Origin: Sedimentisphaerales bacterium
Lineage (GTDB): Bacteria; Planctomycetota; Phycisphaerae; Sedimentisphaerales; SG8-4
Direction: 5' to 3'
Assembly: GCA_016928975.1 (NCBI GenBank)
Contig: JAFGJR010000229.1
Location: forward strand, 1 to 44,010
DNA: 44,010 bases
Below are positions 8,547 through 16,325 of the stretch, piece after piece; the first letter of the stretch is position 1, and each line of letters begins with the position of its first letter. Position numbers and translations under genes: made by a program. The notes beneath the pieces are model-generated. The model ran no database searches. It was not told the DNA's origin and saw only the letters and a program-made list of their open reading frames with translations.

Positions 8547-9107
8547 TCATTCAGCCAGGAACGCTTTCGTCTGCCGATATTCCTTCTCGATCATGTCCCG
8601 GGCAGGCCGTATCAGCGCGGTCCAGTTGCTTTCCACTCGCTGCCGCAGCCACTCCCTGCCCTCCGCAAAGCCAAACTGGCGGATCTGGAACGCGTAGTAG
8701 AGCCAGTAGACGGGCTTGGTAATCTGCGACATCGCGTCCGCGTTCGACAGGCACACCTCTTCCGGCAGCCCACAGCCCATCTGTACCGGCGACGCATGAG
8801 ACATGATACACCTGGCCACGCGTTCAATCCGTTCAGCAGGATAGCCGTTCTCCTGCAAGAGCTTCCGTGCCGTCTCCGCACCGGCCATCGGATGCCTGGT
8901 TAGAGTCACGAGATCCTGAACCGCCGCAATGTCATGCAAGTACGCTGCCAGCTCGACAATCTCGGCGTCGGCGCCGAGGACCTTCGCAAGCGACCTGCCG
9001 TACTCCCGCACGACCAGCAGATGTTGATCGAAGAACGCCGTCCCAAATGCGTTCCGGCTGCTGTTGCACTCATTGAACACATACTCTCTTACTGTTTCTG
9101 TAATCAC
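8547..9107 (-). CDS. HD-domain metal-dependent phosphohydrolase-like protein
   Basis: The 186-residue protein has the HD signature in ELAAYLHDIAAV near residue 57 and a later His in CIMSHAS near residue 105, fitting the H...HD...D pattern of small HD hydrolases. Such proteins often act on nucleotides or other phosphate esters; the substrate here is unknown. The start is a GTG whose first four bases (GTGA) overlap the stop codon of the upstream frameshifted membrane protein gene, which suggests coupled translation and a two-gene operon. No membrane segment or signal peptide is seen. Confidence 0.8.
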   Translation of the reverse strand: MITETVREYVFNECNSSRNAFGTAFFDQHLLVVREYGRSLAKVLGADAEIVELAAYLHDIAAVQDLVTLTRHPMAGAETARKLLQENGYPAERIERVARCIMSHASPVQMGCGLPEEVCLSNADAMSQITKPVYWLYYAFQIRQFGFAEGREWLRQRVESNWTALIRPARDMIEKEYRQTKAFLAE

Positions 9108-10798
9108 CTTGCCTCGAAGACCACGTTCTCATGTTTTGCGGCGAAATCATAGGCGTCTATGCGCATACGGTCCTCTGGAGAAGACGCCGTCAGGTAGACC
9201 GATCTATTGGCCGACGAGAGACCGATGCAGGTGGATCCCGCCGGGGTTTCCAGAGTATCGACGATCTTTCCCGTGGCGTCCAGAATGAACACTCTTTTTC
9301 CCCCTACGGAGACAACCGCCAGATAGTCGCCATCCACGCAGGGACGGCCGATCTGTTCGGGCAATGAAGCGAATGTCTCATGGTCTCGCAAGAGCGAACC
9401 TTGGACAGCATAGACAAGAGAGCCATGCAGGGCCTGTGTGGCCAGAGCGATAGGGCCCTGTCGTATTTCGTACATCTCCACTACCATCCTGTCGACATCC
9501 AATTCCCCCTTTGACAGCGCCAGCTCGCCACCGCCCATGCCGTGGGTCATGTACAGAGTACTATCAGCGGTCCACAACAGCCGAGAAGGTGCAGGAATTG
9601 CGGAAACACAGATCGTCCTGCCGTTATCCTTCGAGAAACCAACGTATGAGCCAGAGAAGACACCTCCTTCGAACTTGGTCACCCTCACCGCGAAGACGTC
9701 TCCGCTTGGACTCCACCAACCAGGCCGCGCCGATACAAGGAGGTTTGGATCGACGGGATAGGAGGATACCTCCTCGACACCGACGTTTGACACTCGAAGC
9801 CGCTTGATGGCCTGTCCCTCGCCTGCGGTCACGAACAACAGCTCGTCAGGATCTGCTCCCGGTCTCCACATCGCCCCCAGGCACCTGTCAGAACCTGGAA
9901 AGGATAAGACTTCAGGCTCACGGCCGTCTCTGAGCGAGACAATCACATAACTCCGGTGAGCACTGCCTTTCTCCACTCCGCAGAACAGAAATCGGCCGGA
10001 GTCACTGATCGCGAAAGGACCAACGATCCTGGGAGTGGGCGTCTCCTGGGCGGAACTCCATCGCACGCCATCGTTGAACCACAATGCTATGGCGAGGATG
10101 ACCACAATCAGGCAAGTCCATGACGCGACCGCGTGACGCCGAGTGACCAAGCGAACGGGACCACTATGCCGCAAGCGCGGTCTATACCAGAAGAGAAATG
10201 CGGCCACGGCAACAGCGCCGAGAATACCGATGACATTCGGCAGGAACCCGATTCCGGGAGCCAACTGATCCCAGTCGAACAAGGACCAACCGACTGTGTC
10301 GGGCAGAACGATGAAAACCAAGAGCGCCAGCAGTCTTGACCCGGCCGCAAACTGACCGCCACGGAGGATCAATGCCTCCACTCGTGCAAACACAGCGATG
10401 TAAAAGTAAAACACCGTGCCCGCGAAGAGCAGCGCACCGCTGATAAGGAACGCCCAACGGATAAGAGAGTCCTGCGGAGCCTGCTGACCACAGGACAACC
10501 AGATGATCCGTCCGATGTCTCCCGGCGGAACAGGATGATATGCATTCCACAGGACGTATGAAGTGCCGTCAATCAGGCAGATGGATGAAGCTATGAGAAG
10601 TGCCACTTGAATATCGGGTCTTCTCCGAAACAATGAGGTGAGCCCCCAGAGCGCGATGCCACAAGTGATCTCGGCGAGCACACCGGCAGCCAGATGCAGG
10701 ATATGGTGTGCCAACGGCGCGCTGGCTGGCAGACCACAAAGGGCCCAGCCCATGCCGTCCCATTTGAGGATGAAACCGGAGAAGGTCCCGCCGAGCAA
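9104..10798 (-). CDS. Membrane protein with M50-like motif and beta-propeller-like C-terminus (frameshifted)
   Basis: The main open frame encodes several membrane helices (first about 270 residues) and then about 280 residues rich in repeated strands with SxDGxxLF-like turns, as in WD40/YncE-type propellers. The frame continues upstream of the TTG at 10798, without a usual start codon, back to a stop at 10850-10852. That upstream stretch reads IHEILGHGLSAALLGG, close to the zinc motif of M50 membrane metallopeptidases, though with one extra residue compared with HExGH. A plausible N-terminus with a membrane helix lies just upstream in another frame, with ATG at 10917. The intact gene was therefore probably 9104-10917, with one frameshift near 10845-10855. 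Whether this is decay or a sequence error cannot be told here. Membrane-bound protease or sensor is an inference. Confidence 0.6.
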   Translation of the reverse strand: MLGGTFSGFILKWDGMGWALCGLPASAPLAHHILHLAAGVLAEITCGIALWGLTSLFRRRPDIQVALLIASSICLIDGTSYVLWNAYHPVPPGDIGRIIWLSCGQQAPQDSLIRWAFLISGALLFAGTVFYFYIAVFARVEALILRGGQFAAGSRLLALLVFIVLPDTVGWSLFDWDQLAPGIGFLPNVIGILGAVAVAAFLFWYRPRLRHSGPVRLVTRRHAVASWTCLIVVILAIALWFNDGVRWSSAQETPTPRIVGPFAISDSGRFLFCGVEKGSAHRSYVIVSLRDGREPEVLSFPGSDRCLGAMWRPGADPDELLFVTAGEGQAIKRLRVSNVGVEEVSSYPVDPNLLVSARPGWWSPSGDVFAVRVTKFEGGVFSGSYVGFSKDNGRTICVSAIPAPSRLLWTADSTLYMTHGMGGGELALSKGELDVDRMVVEMYEIRQGPIALATQALHGSLVYAVQGSLLRDHETFASLPEQIGRPCVDGDYLAVVSVGGKRVFILDATGKIVDTLETPAGSTCIGLSSANRSVYLTASSPEDRMRIDAYDFAAKHENVVFEAR

Positions 10799-10845
10799 GG
10801 CGGCTGATAGCCCGTGCCCCAGAATCTCATGAATCGCGACATCAG

Positions 10846-10917
10846 TATCTCAGCCACATACTCAACGGGTAGAAGGAAGACAAGAAGGCTGATTGCCTTT
10901 CTCACGGAGTTATCCAT
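10846..10917 (-). pseudogene. Displaced N-terminus of the frameshifted membrane protein
   Basis: From the ATG at 10917 this frame encodes MDNSVRKAISLLVFLLPVEY, a short positive stretch and a hydrophobic helix, as expected for the start of a membrane protein. After about 10850 the frame turns into low-quality sequence, while the adjacent frame begins IHEILGHG and continues for 560 residues. The two pieces join if the frame shifts here. No homopolymer run lies at the junction. Confidence 0.5.
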
Positions 10918-11124
10918 GTGAAGCATCTGCATCTGCGTCACAATCGCATTAGCGGCAAATTCAGGGCCGCCTTGGGAAAACTCGGGGACGCCTTAACTAT
11001 TGCGAGAGGAAGGCACCCGCTCGCCTCTCTTGGATCTCAATTCTGCAATCGCGTCCACAACGTCGCTGGCAGTGGCGCGGGTCTTGACCCGGGACACGTC
11101 ACATCAACAGACCTGAAACCGCGA

Positions 11125-11589
11125 TTAGCCGTCCGTAGCATCTTCTTGTTGCGTCAGTTCCTCGACATCGCCTTTGTCTCTAGCGCGCGGCGTCGCTCTC
11201 TTGTTCCTGATGAGGTCGTCGAAGCCGATAAAAGTCACCTCCACGCCGCCATAGGTGCCCCGGACGACGTTGGGGCGTGCCTCTTCATAGGTGACGCCGT
11301 CGATGTCGTTGATCAGATCGACCCGGGTCGGGACAACGCCGAAAGTCAAGACGTTGCCGATGGTCGCAAACGCTTCGAGAGGCAAATCCTCTTCTCGGAA
11401 CCCGAACGCGATGAGCGCCTGCCGAAGGCGGACGATGTTGTCCCCGCTCCGCTGGAAGAACAGGTCGATGTCTTTCGTAAAGCGCGGATGCCCATGATAG
11501 GCCACGGCGTAGCCGCCCACGATCATGTATTCAACGCCGTGTTCTTCGAGCAATCGCAACAACTCTTCGAAGTCGGGATGGGTACTCAT
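11125..11589 (-). CDS. Nucleotidyltransferase, likely toxin-type partner of a two-gene module
   Basis: The 154-residue protein has the core of a minimal nucleotidyltransferase: YMIVGGYAVAYHGHPRFTKD followed by IDLFF. This gives the GG helix turn and the paired Asp residues that bind metal and nucleotide. It resembles the AbiEii/DUF6036-type group, some members of which act as toxins that add nucleotides to tRNA. The ATG at 11589 (MSTHPDF) is chosen because upstream codons look non-coding. Its first 59 bases overlap the end of the small gene at 11531-11716 in another frame, so the two are likely translated together. Antitoxin-toxin function is inferred from architecture. Confidence 0.75.
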   Translation of the reverse strand: MSTHPDFEELLRLLEEHGVEYMIVGGYAVAYHGHPRFTKDIDLFFQRSGDNIVRLRQALIAFGFREEDLPLEAFATIGNVLTFGVVPTRVDLINDIDGVTYEEARPNVVRGTYGGVEVTFIGFDDLIRNKRATPRARDKGDVEELTQQEDATDG

Positions 11590-11716
11590 ACAGGAACTTC
11601 CCTGCCTCCAGTCGCAGTCTTTCAACTTCGTCCAGACGCTCTTCGGGCGTGCGGGTACGCCAGTAGGCCCGATCCTGCTTGGCTTGCTCTGAGTGGGTCG
11701 TGACAGTCAGTTTCAT
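11531..11716 (-). CDS. Small helical protein, putative antitoxin partner of the nucleotidyltransferase
   Basis: The 61-residue, highly charged protein reads as a helical segment YWRTRTPEERLDEVERLRLE followed by a basic tail rich in Arg. Small proteins with this YW-x-PEERL-x-ExLR pattern are commonly found directly before nucleotidyltransferase genes of this type. The order (small gene first, overlapping the enzyme gene) fits an antitoxin-toxin pair. No typical Shine-Dalgarno site precedes the ATG; instead a -10 element lies 6 bases before it, which suggests a leaderless transcript. The function is not proven. Confidence 0.65.
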   Translation of the reverse strand: MKLTVTTHSEQAKQDRAYWRTRTPEERLDEVERLRLEAGKFLYEYPSRLRRVVAIARRTRR

Positions 11717-11722
11717 AACTCA

Positions 11723-11751
11723 AGTATACTCTGCCGCCACAGTGCAAGCAA
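11723..11751 (-). promoter_or_regulatory. Putative promoter giving a leaderless mRNA
   Basis: On the minus strand TTGCTT (11751-11746) and TATACT (11728-11723) are 17 bases apart. With the usual 6-7 base distance, transcription would start at or beside the A of the ATG at 11716. The -10 match is good (5 of 6) and the -35 match is weak. Confidence 0.45.
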
Positions 11752-11818
11752 GATTCAAGTTGATGTCTCATGGGGATAGGGGTATTCTGGGGACGTTCGG
11801 TGGGCTGCTGGCCCTATG

Positions 11819-11885
11819 GATTTACGATTTACGATTGACGATTTATGATTCTGTGTGTCCAGCGCTCCGCTTCCAATCGTAAATC
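11819..11885. repeat. Intergenic array of 7-base units with an inverted copy (GATTTAC type)
   Basis: Four and a half head-to-tail 7-base units read GATTTAC, GATTTAC, GATTGAC, GATTTAT, GATT (11819-11850). After 24 bases the opposite strand carries GATTTACGATT (11885-11875). The inverted copy can pair with the direct units to make a hairpin. The stretch is AT-rich in a GC-rich region and ends 29 bases before the URO-D-family start. It has the same design as the 9-base arrays at 4741 and 16265 but a different unit. Confidence 0.7.
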
Positions 11886-11914
11886 GAGAATGGTGGATCT
11901 CAAGGGGATGCGCG

Positions 11915-13363
11915 ATGGCGAAGGACTTGGAGCAAGTCTATCAGGAGCGGTTGAAGCGATACATCACGGCGATGCGGAACGAGAAGCCGGACATGATCCC
12001 GATCCGGCCGTTTGTCGCCGAGTTTACGGCGACGTATGCCGGGATGACGTGCCAGGACGTGGCGCACGACTACAACCGGGCGTTCGAGGCCGCTGTCAGG
12101 TGCGCGAAGGACTTCGGCTGGGACGCCGTCGTGGCGAACATGGTCTATGTCTGGACGGGTCTGGCTCAGGCGGCGGGGCTGCGATACTACGGCATCCCAG
12201 GCGTCCATATCCCTGCGGACAAGGGCTTCCAATACAGGGAGCCGCCCCAGGAAGAAGCCTTCATGAAACCGGATGAATATGACGCGCTGATCGACGACCC
12301 GACGGCCTTCCTCTACAACACGTGGCTGCCGCGAGTATCCACGGAGATCAGCAAGATCGGCGAGGGCTCCACGTACCGCAACAACCTCGCGCTGGTCAAG
12401 AGCGCCATGGCCATGCTCCAGTATTTCTATGCCTTCGGGCCTCAGATCGGGCGGCTGCGATCTGAGTGCGGTACAGCCTCCGCTATCGCAGGCATTTTCA
12501 AGGCCCCCTTCGACATTCTGGCCGACAAGCTGCGAGGTTATCTCGGACTGGTCAACGACATGCACACGCAGCCCAAGAAGGTGCTCAAAGCCTGTGAAGC
12601 ACTCATGCCGCATTTGGTGCACGTGGGCCTGACGACGGCCGACCCGGCCAGACAGGTGCCCATCGGCTACTGGATGCATCGCGGCTGCGTGCCGTTCTTC
12701 AACCCCAAGCAGTTCGCGTCGCACTACTGGCCGACCCTCAAGCCCTGCATCGAGGAGTTCTGGAAGAACGGCCACCAGACGCTCTTCTACGCCGAAGGCC
12801 GGTGGAAGCATCACTTCGACACCTTCCGCGAGCTGCCCGACAGGAGCATCGTCTTCCACTGTGACCAAGACGACATCTTCGAGGTCCATCGCAAGCTCCA
12901 CGACAAGTTCGCCATCAGCGGCGGCATTCCGAACATGATGCTGAGCTGGGGCACACCCGAGGAGGTGCGAGAGTTCTGCCTGCGCGTGATCAAGGAGGTG
13001 GCGAAAGACGGCGGCTACATCATGGACGCCGGCGCGATCATGCAGGACGATACGAACGTCGAGAACATGAGGATGATGACGCAGGTGTGCCGCGAGCACG
13101 GCGTTTATGCGTCCGGGTCGTACAAGGTACCCACGGACACGCCGCCGGCCGATCTGCCCTCGTCCACCGAGTCTCGTAAGAAGGTGACGGGAACGGCCGG
13201 TCGCGAAACGCCGAAGGTGAAACCGGGCACGTGTTTTCCATGGGAGGAGCGAGTGAAAGACCTGCCGCCGATCACCGGCGACAAAGACTTGGTCCGCGAC
13301 GTCTGGGAGAGCATCGACGCCCTCGGATACACCTACATCTGGCAGATGCTGCTATCCTTCTGA
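11915..13363 (+). CDS. Uroporphyrinogen decarboxylase (URO-D) family protein
   Basis: The 482-residue protein opens with RLKRYITAMRNEKPDMIPIR, the usual N-terminal segment of URO-D-like TIM barrels. It keeps the family pattern later: a mid-barrel segment YAEGRWKHHFDTFRELP and a C-terminal half ending in the GGIPNMML and DAGAIMQDDTNVEN regions. Length well above the 340-350 residues of HemE, and the catabolic neighbours, argue against heme synthesis. Relatives include corrinoid-dependent methyltransferases (MtaA/CmuA type) and many uncharacterised planctomycete proteins. The ATG at 11915 has AAGGGGAT upstream. It is followed 12 bases later by a Gfo/Idh/MocA oxidoreductase and then a DUF1080/TIM-barrel protein. 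A role in degrading an unusual sugar or methylated compound is an inference. Confidence 0.8.
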   Translation: MAKDLEQVYQERLKRYITAMRNEKPDMIPIRPFVAEFTATYAGMTCQDVAHDYNRAFEAAVRCAKDFGWDAVVANMVYVWTGLAQAAGLRYYGIPGVHIPADKGFQYREPPQEEAFMKPDEYDALIDDPTAFLYNTWLPRVSTEISKIGEGSTYRNNLALVKSAMAMLQYFYAFGPQIGRLRSECGTASAIAGIFKAPFDILADKLRGYLGLVNDMHTQPKKVLKACEALMPHLVHVGLTTADPARQVPIGYWMHRGCVPFFNPKQFASHYWPTLKPCIEEFWKNGHQTLFYAEGRWKHHFDTFRELPDRSIVFHCDQDDIFEVHRKLHDKFAISGGIPNMMLSWGTPEEVREFCLRVIKEVAKDGGYIMDAGAIMQDDTNVENMRMMTQVCREHGVYASGSYKVPTDTPPADLPSSTESRKKVTGTAGRETPKVKPGTCFPWEERVKDLPPITGDKDLVRDVWESIDALGYTYIWQMLLSF

Positions 13364-13375
13364 ATCGAGGTGAGC

Positions 13376-14665
13376 ATGGGGCTTGACCGGCGTGGTTTTC
13401 TCAAGTGCGCGGCGGCTATGGGCGCAGGTATCGCACTGCCTTGCCTGGTGCGCTCCTCGGCACTGGGCAGAGCCGGGACTGTCGCCGCCAGCGAGCGCAT
13501 CACCCTGGGCATGATCGGCACGGGCAGCCACGGCCGGGACATGAACCTCAAGACCTTTCTCACCTTCGATGACGCTCAGGTCGTCGCGGTCTGCGACGTG
13601 GACCGACGCCACAGCCAGATCGCGAAGGAGATGGTCGGCAAGCAATACGGCACCAGCGACTGCGCGGTCTATAGCGACTTTCGAGAGGTCCTCGCCAGAG
13701 GCGACATCGATGCCGTGATGATCTCCACGCCGGATCATTGGCACGTACCCATCGCCATCGCGGCGGCCAGGGCGGGAAAGGACGTCGAGTGCGAGAAACC
13801 CACGCTAACCGTTGAGGAGGGTCGCAGGCTCGTCGAGACGATGAAGCGGTACGGGCGTGTTTTTCAGTGGTCCACCGAAGATCGATCCGTCGATGTCTAT
13901 CATCGCATGTGCGAGCTGGTCCGAAATGGTCGGATCGGCAAGGTCCACACGATCAAGGTCGAGCTGCCCAGCGGACCCACCAAGCCAGGCAATCCCCAGC
14001 CGATGCCTGTGCCGGAGGGATTCGACTACGACATGTGGCTTGGCCCCGCTCCCCGGGCCCCTTACACGACGGACCGCTGCCACTACGAATTCCGCTGGAT
14101 TCTCGACTATTCCGGCGGCGAGCTGACGGACTGGGGGGCGCATCTGCTCGACGGCGCCCAGTGGGGCAACGACACGGAGCACACCGGTCCCGTCGAGGTC
14201 GAGGGCAAAGGGGTATTCTGGAGGGAGGGCCTATACAACACGGCCAGGGAGTTCCACATCGAATACACCTACGCCGACGGCGTGAAGCTCATCGTCGATT
14301 CCGGCACGCCGAGCCTGCGATTCGAGGGCTCCGACGGCTGGATCGGCAATCGCGGCTGGCGAGCCCCTCTGCAAGCCCAGCCCGCCTCTATTCTCGATTC
14401 TGTGATCGGGCCGAATGAGATCCACCTGTTCACCTGCCCTCAGGGCGAGCAACGCAACTTCCTCGACTGCGTCAAGTCGCGTCAGGAATGTTACTTCCCG
14501 CCGGAGATCGGTCAGCGATGCTTCACAATCGCCCACATCGGCAACATCGCCATGATCCTCGGCAGGAAGCTCAGGTGGGACCCTGCGAAAGAGCGATTCG
14601 TGAATGACGACGAGGCGAATCGGATGTTGGGCCGGGCCATGCGAAGCCCGTGGCATTTGCTGTGA
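13376..14665 (+). CDS. Gfo/Idh/MocA-family oxidoreductase, Tat-exported
   Basis: The 429-residue protein begins with a twin-arginine signal (DRRGFLK plus a hydrophobic stretch to about residue 30). A Rossmann domain follows: LGMIGTGSHGRDM near residue 45 binds NAD(P), and ECEKPTLTVEEG near residue 141 is the family's EKP motif with the catalytic Lys. The C-terminal domain has WILDYSGGELTDWGAHLLD, also typical. These enzymes oxidise or reduce sugar hydroxyls, and Tat export implies folding with bound cofactor before transport to the periplasm. GAGGTG precedes the ATG at 13376. It sits between a URO-D-family gene and a DUF1080/TIM-barrel gene, a set that fits 3-keto-sugar chemistry. The substrate is unknown. 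Confidence 0.9.
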   Translation: MGLDRRGFLKCAAAMGAGIALPCLVRSSALGRAGTVAASERITLGMIGTGSHGRDMNLKTFLTFDDAQVVAVCDVDRRHSQIAKEMVGKQYGTSDCAVYSDFREVLARGDIDAVMISTPDHWHVPIAIAAARAGKDVECEKPTLTVEEGRRLVETMKRYGRVFQWSTEDRSVDVYHRMCELVRNGRIGKVHTIKVELPSGPTKPGNPQPMPVPEGFDYDMWLGPAPRAPYTTDRCHYEFRWILDYSGGELTDWGAHLLDGAQWGNDTEHTGPVEVEGKGVFWREGLYNTAREFHIEYTYADGVKLIVDSGTPSLRFEGSDGWIGNRGWRAPLQAQPASILDSVIGPNEIHLFTCPQGEQRNFLDCVKSRQECYFPPEIGQRCFTIAHIGNIAMILGRKLRWDPAKERFVNDDEANRMLGRAMRSPWHLL

Positions 14666-14694
14666 CAGCAACAGGAATGATGAGGGTCTATGTG

Positions 14695-16245
14695 ATGATG
14701 AAGTACATCTGGACGATCGTGGTGCTGTCCGCGTGCGTCGCGGCGGCCGCCAGGGATTGCAGCGAATGTCACAAGCTTCAGCTTACCGGCAAGGACTTCT
14801 CCACGTGGCGAACGGAGACCGCCCAGTGGCAGATTGTCGGCGGCGCCCGCTTGAAGGCGACTGATGAGAAGGCTCTGGAGGCCGAGGGCGGCGCCGGCGC
14901 GATCCTCAACGGCCCGGCGGGCAGAACCAGGAACCTGTTCAGCCGGCAGGACTTCGGCGACGTCCGGGCGCACATCGAGTTCATGGTATCGAAGGACTCA
15001 AACTCCGGCGTGTATCTCCAGGGGCGTTACGAGACCCAGATCTTCGACAGTTGGCAGAAGCAGCCCGAGTATCCTGGCATCGAGTGCGGCGGGATCTACC
15101 AGCGGTGGGACGAGAGCAGGGACATCAAAGGCTTCGAAGGACATTCGCCCCGCGTGAATGCGTCCAAGCCGCCGGGACAGTGGCAGACATTCGATATCGT
15201 TTTTCGCTCGCCGCGATTTGACAAGGACGGCCATAAGATCGCCAACGCGCGATTCGAGAAGATCGTGCACAACGGCGTCCTCGTCCACCGGGACGTCGAG
15301 TTGACCGGACCGACGCGAGCCAGCGCGTACGACGACGAGAAAGCCACCGGGCCCCTCATGCTCCAGGGCGATCACGGCCCTATCGCCTATCGCAATCTCT
15401 GGCTCGCGCCGGCGGGACCCAATCCCTTCTTCGCCATGGATACCGCCACGAAGGACGAGAAGCACAAGACCGCGAGCGAGCAGGCACAGATGCTCAAGGA
15501 ACTCGGCTATGCCGGGATCGGCATCGGCTATGCAGGGACCGATGCACTTTCGGAGATGCTCAAGGAGCTCGACCAGCGCGGGCTGGAGCTCTTCGCCGTG
15601 TACACCGGCATCAACGTCGATGCGGGTGCCCAACCCTACGATCCTTCATTGAAGGACGGACTGAAAGTCCTCGACGGGCGAAACACGATCCTCTGGCTGT
15701 TTGCGCAAAGTCAGTCGCTGAAGCCTTCTGCCTCGCAGGGCATTCCCAGAGCAGCGAAGATCGTCAGCGAGCTGGCCGACATGGCCGCTGCGCACAAAGT
15801 GCGCATCTCACTGTACCATCATCAGGGTTTCTGGCTCGAAACCATTGACGACGCAAAGCGAATCGCGGATGAAGTCAACCGTCCGAACGTGGGCGTCACG
15901 TTCAATCTGTGCCACTGGCTGCGGGTCAGCAAGGATCGCAATATCAAGGCGGCCATCGAACGAGCGATGCCGCGATTGTCCGTGGTGAACATCAACGGCG
16001 CCGACAACGACGGTCAGGACTGGAAGACCTTGATTCAGACGCTCGATCGCGGTACTTTCGACGTGCGTGGATTCCTGGAGACGCTTCGTGATGCCGGATA
16101 CACCGGTCCCATCGGCTTCCAGGGGTATGGCATCGGCGGCGACGCGCACGAGAATCTCAAACGCACGATGACGGCGTGGGAGGAGCACTCCCAGGTTCTT
16201 CGTGGCGATGTGAAGCCCTTCGGCGAGCCGAAGAAGACGCCGTAG
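14695..16245 (+). CDS. DUF1080 (3-keto-glycoside hydrolase-like) fused to a sugar isomerase TIM barrel
   Basis: This 516-residue protein has a signal peptide, a DUF1080 jelly-roll domain at about residues 20-235 (markers NSGVYLQGRYETQIFDS and GPLMLQGDHGPIAYRNLWL), and a xylose-isomerase/AP-endonuclease-2 type TIM barrel at about 255-495 (markers HHQGFWLETIDDAKRI, GVTFNLCHW, IGFQGYG). DUF1080 proteins include hydrolases of 3-keto-glycosides, and the barrel family includes sugar epimerases and isomerases, so one exported protein may do two consecutive steps. Just after the signal comes CSECH, which has the form of a heme-c site (CxxCH), but no cytochrome fold follows. The start is uncertain: ATG at 14695 has GAGGG upstream; 14650, 14677 and 14680 are alternatives. 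It follows the oxidoreductase gene by about 30 bases. Confidence 0.83.
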   Translation: MMKYIWTIVVLSACVAAAARDCSECHKLQLTGKDFSTWRTETAQWQIVGGARLKATDEKALEAEGGAGAILNGPAGRTRNLFSRQDFGDVRAHIEFMVSKDSNSGVYLQGRYETQIFDSWQKQPEYPGIECGGIYQRWDESRDIKGFEGHSPRVNASKPPGQWQTFDIVFRSPRFDKDGHKIANARFEKIVHNGVLVHRDVELTGPTRASAYDDEKATGPLMLQGDHGPIAYRNLWLAPAGPNPFFAMDTATKDEKHKTASEQAQMLKELGYAGIGIGYAGTDALSEMLKELDQRGLELFAVYTGINVDAGAQPYDPSLKDGLKVLDGRNTILWLFAQSQSLKPSASQGIPRAAKIVSELADMAAAHKVRISLYHHQGFWLETIDDAKRIADEVNRPNVGVTFNLCHWLRVSKDRNIKAAIERAMPRLSVVNINGADNDGQDWKTLIQTLDRGTFDVRGFLETLRDAGYTGPIGFQGYGIGGDAHENLKRTMTAWEEHSQVLRGDVKPFGEPKKTP

Positions 16246-16264
16246 CAAAAGGATCTTCCCATCC

Positions 16265-16325
16265 GTCCTATGGGTCTCATCAGTCCCATAGGACGAATAG
16301 GACGAATAAGACCAATAGGACGGAC
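16265..16325. repeat. Intergenic array of 9-base units in inverted arms (GTCCTATNN type)
   Basis: The left arm has GTCCTATGG (16265-16273) and GTCTCATCA. The right arm has CCATAGGAC (16286-16294, exact reverse complement of the first unit), then GAATAGGAC, GAATAAGAC, CAATAGGAC and a last GGAC. The units are adjacent, 9 bases each, and the array ends directly at the ATG of the next gene at 16326. The last units put AGGA just before that ATG, so the repeat may supply the ribosome-binding site, and pairing of the arms could hide it. Confidence 0.75.

Noticed and set aside
10918..11703. 261-codon plus-strand frame opposite the nucleotidyltransferase
   Set aside because: Shadow of the minus-strand enzyme; no ribosome-binding site or domain.
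16265..16325. Possible CRISPR array
   Set aside because: Units are 9 bases, directly adjacent, without spacers, and occur on both strands; no cas genes nearby.
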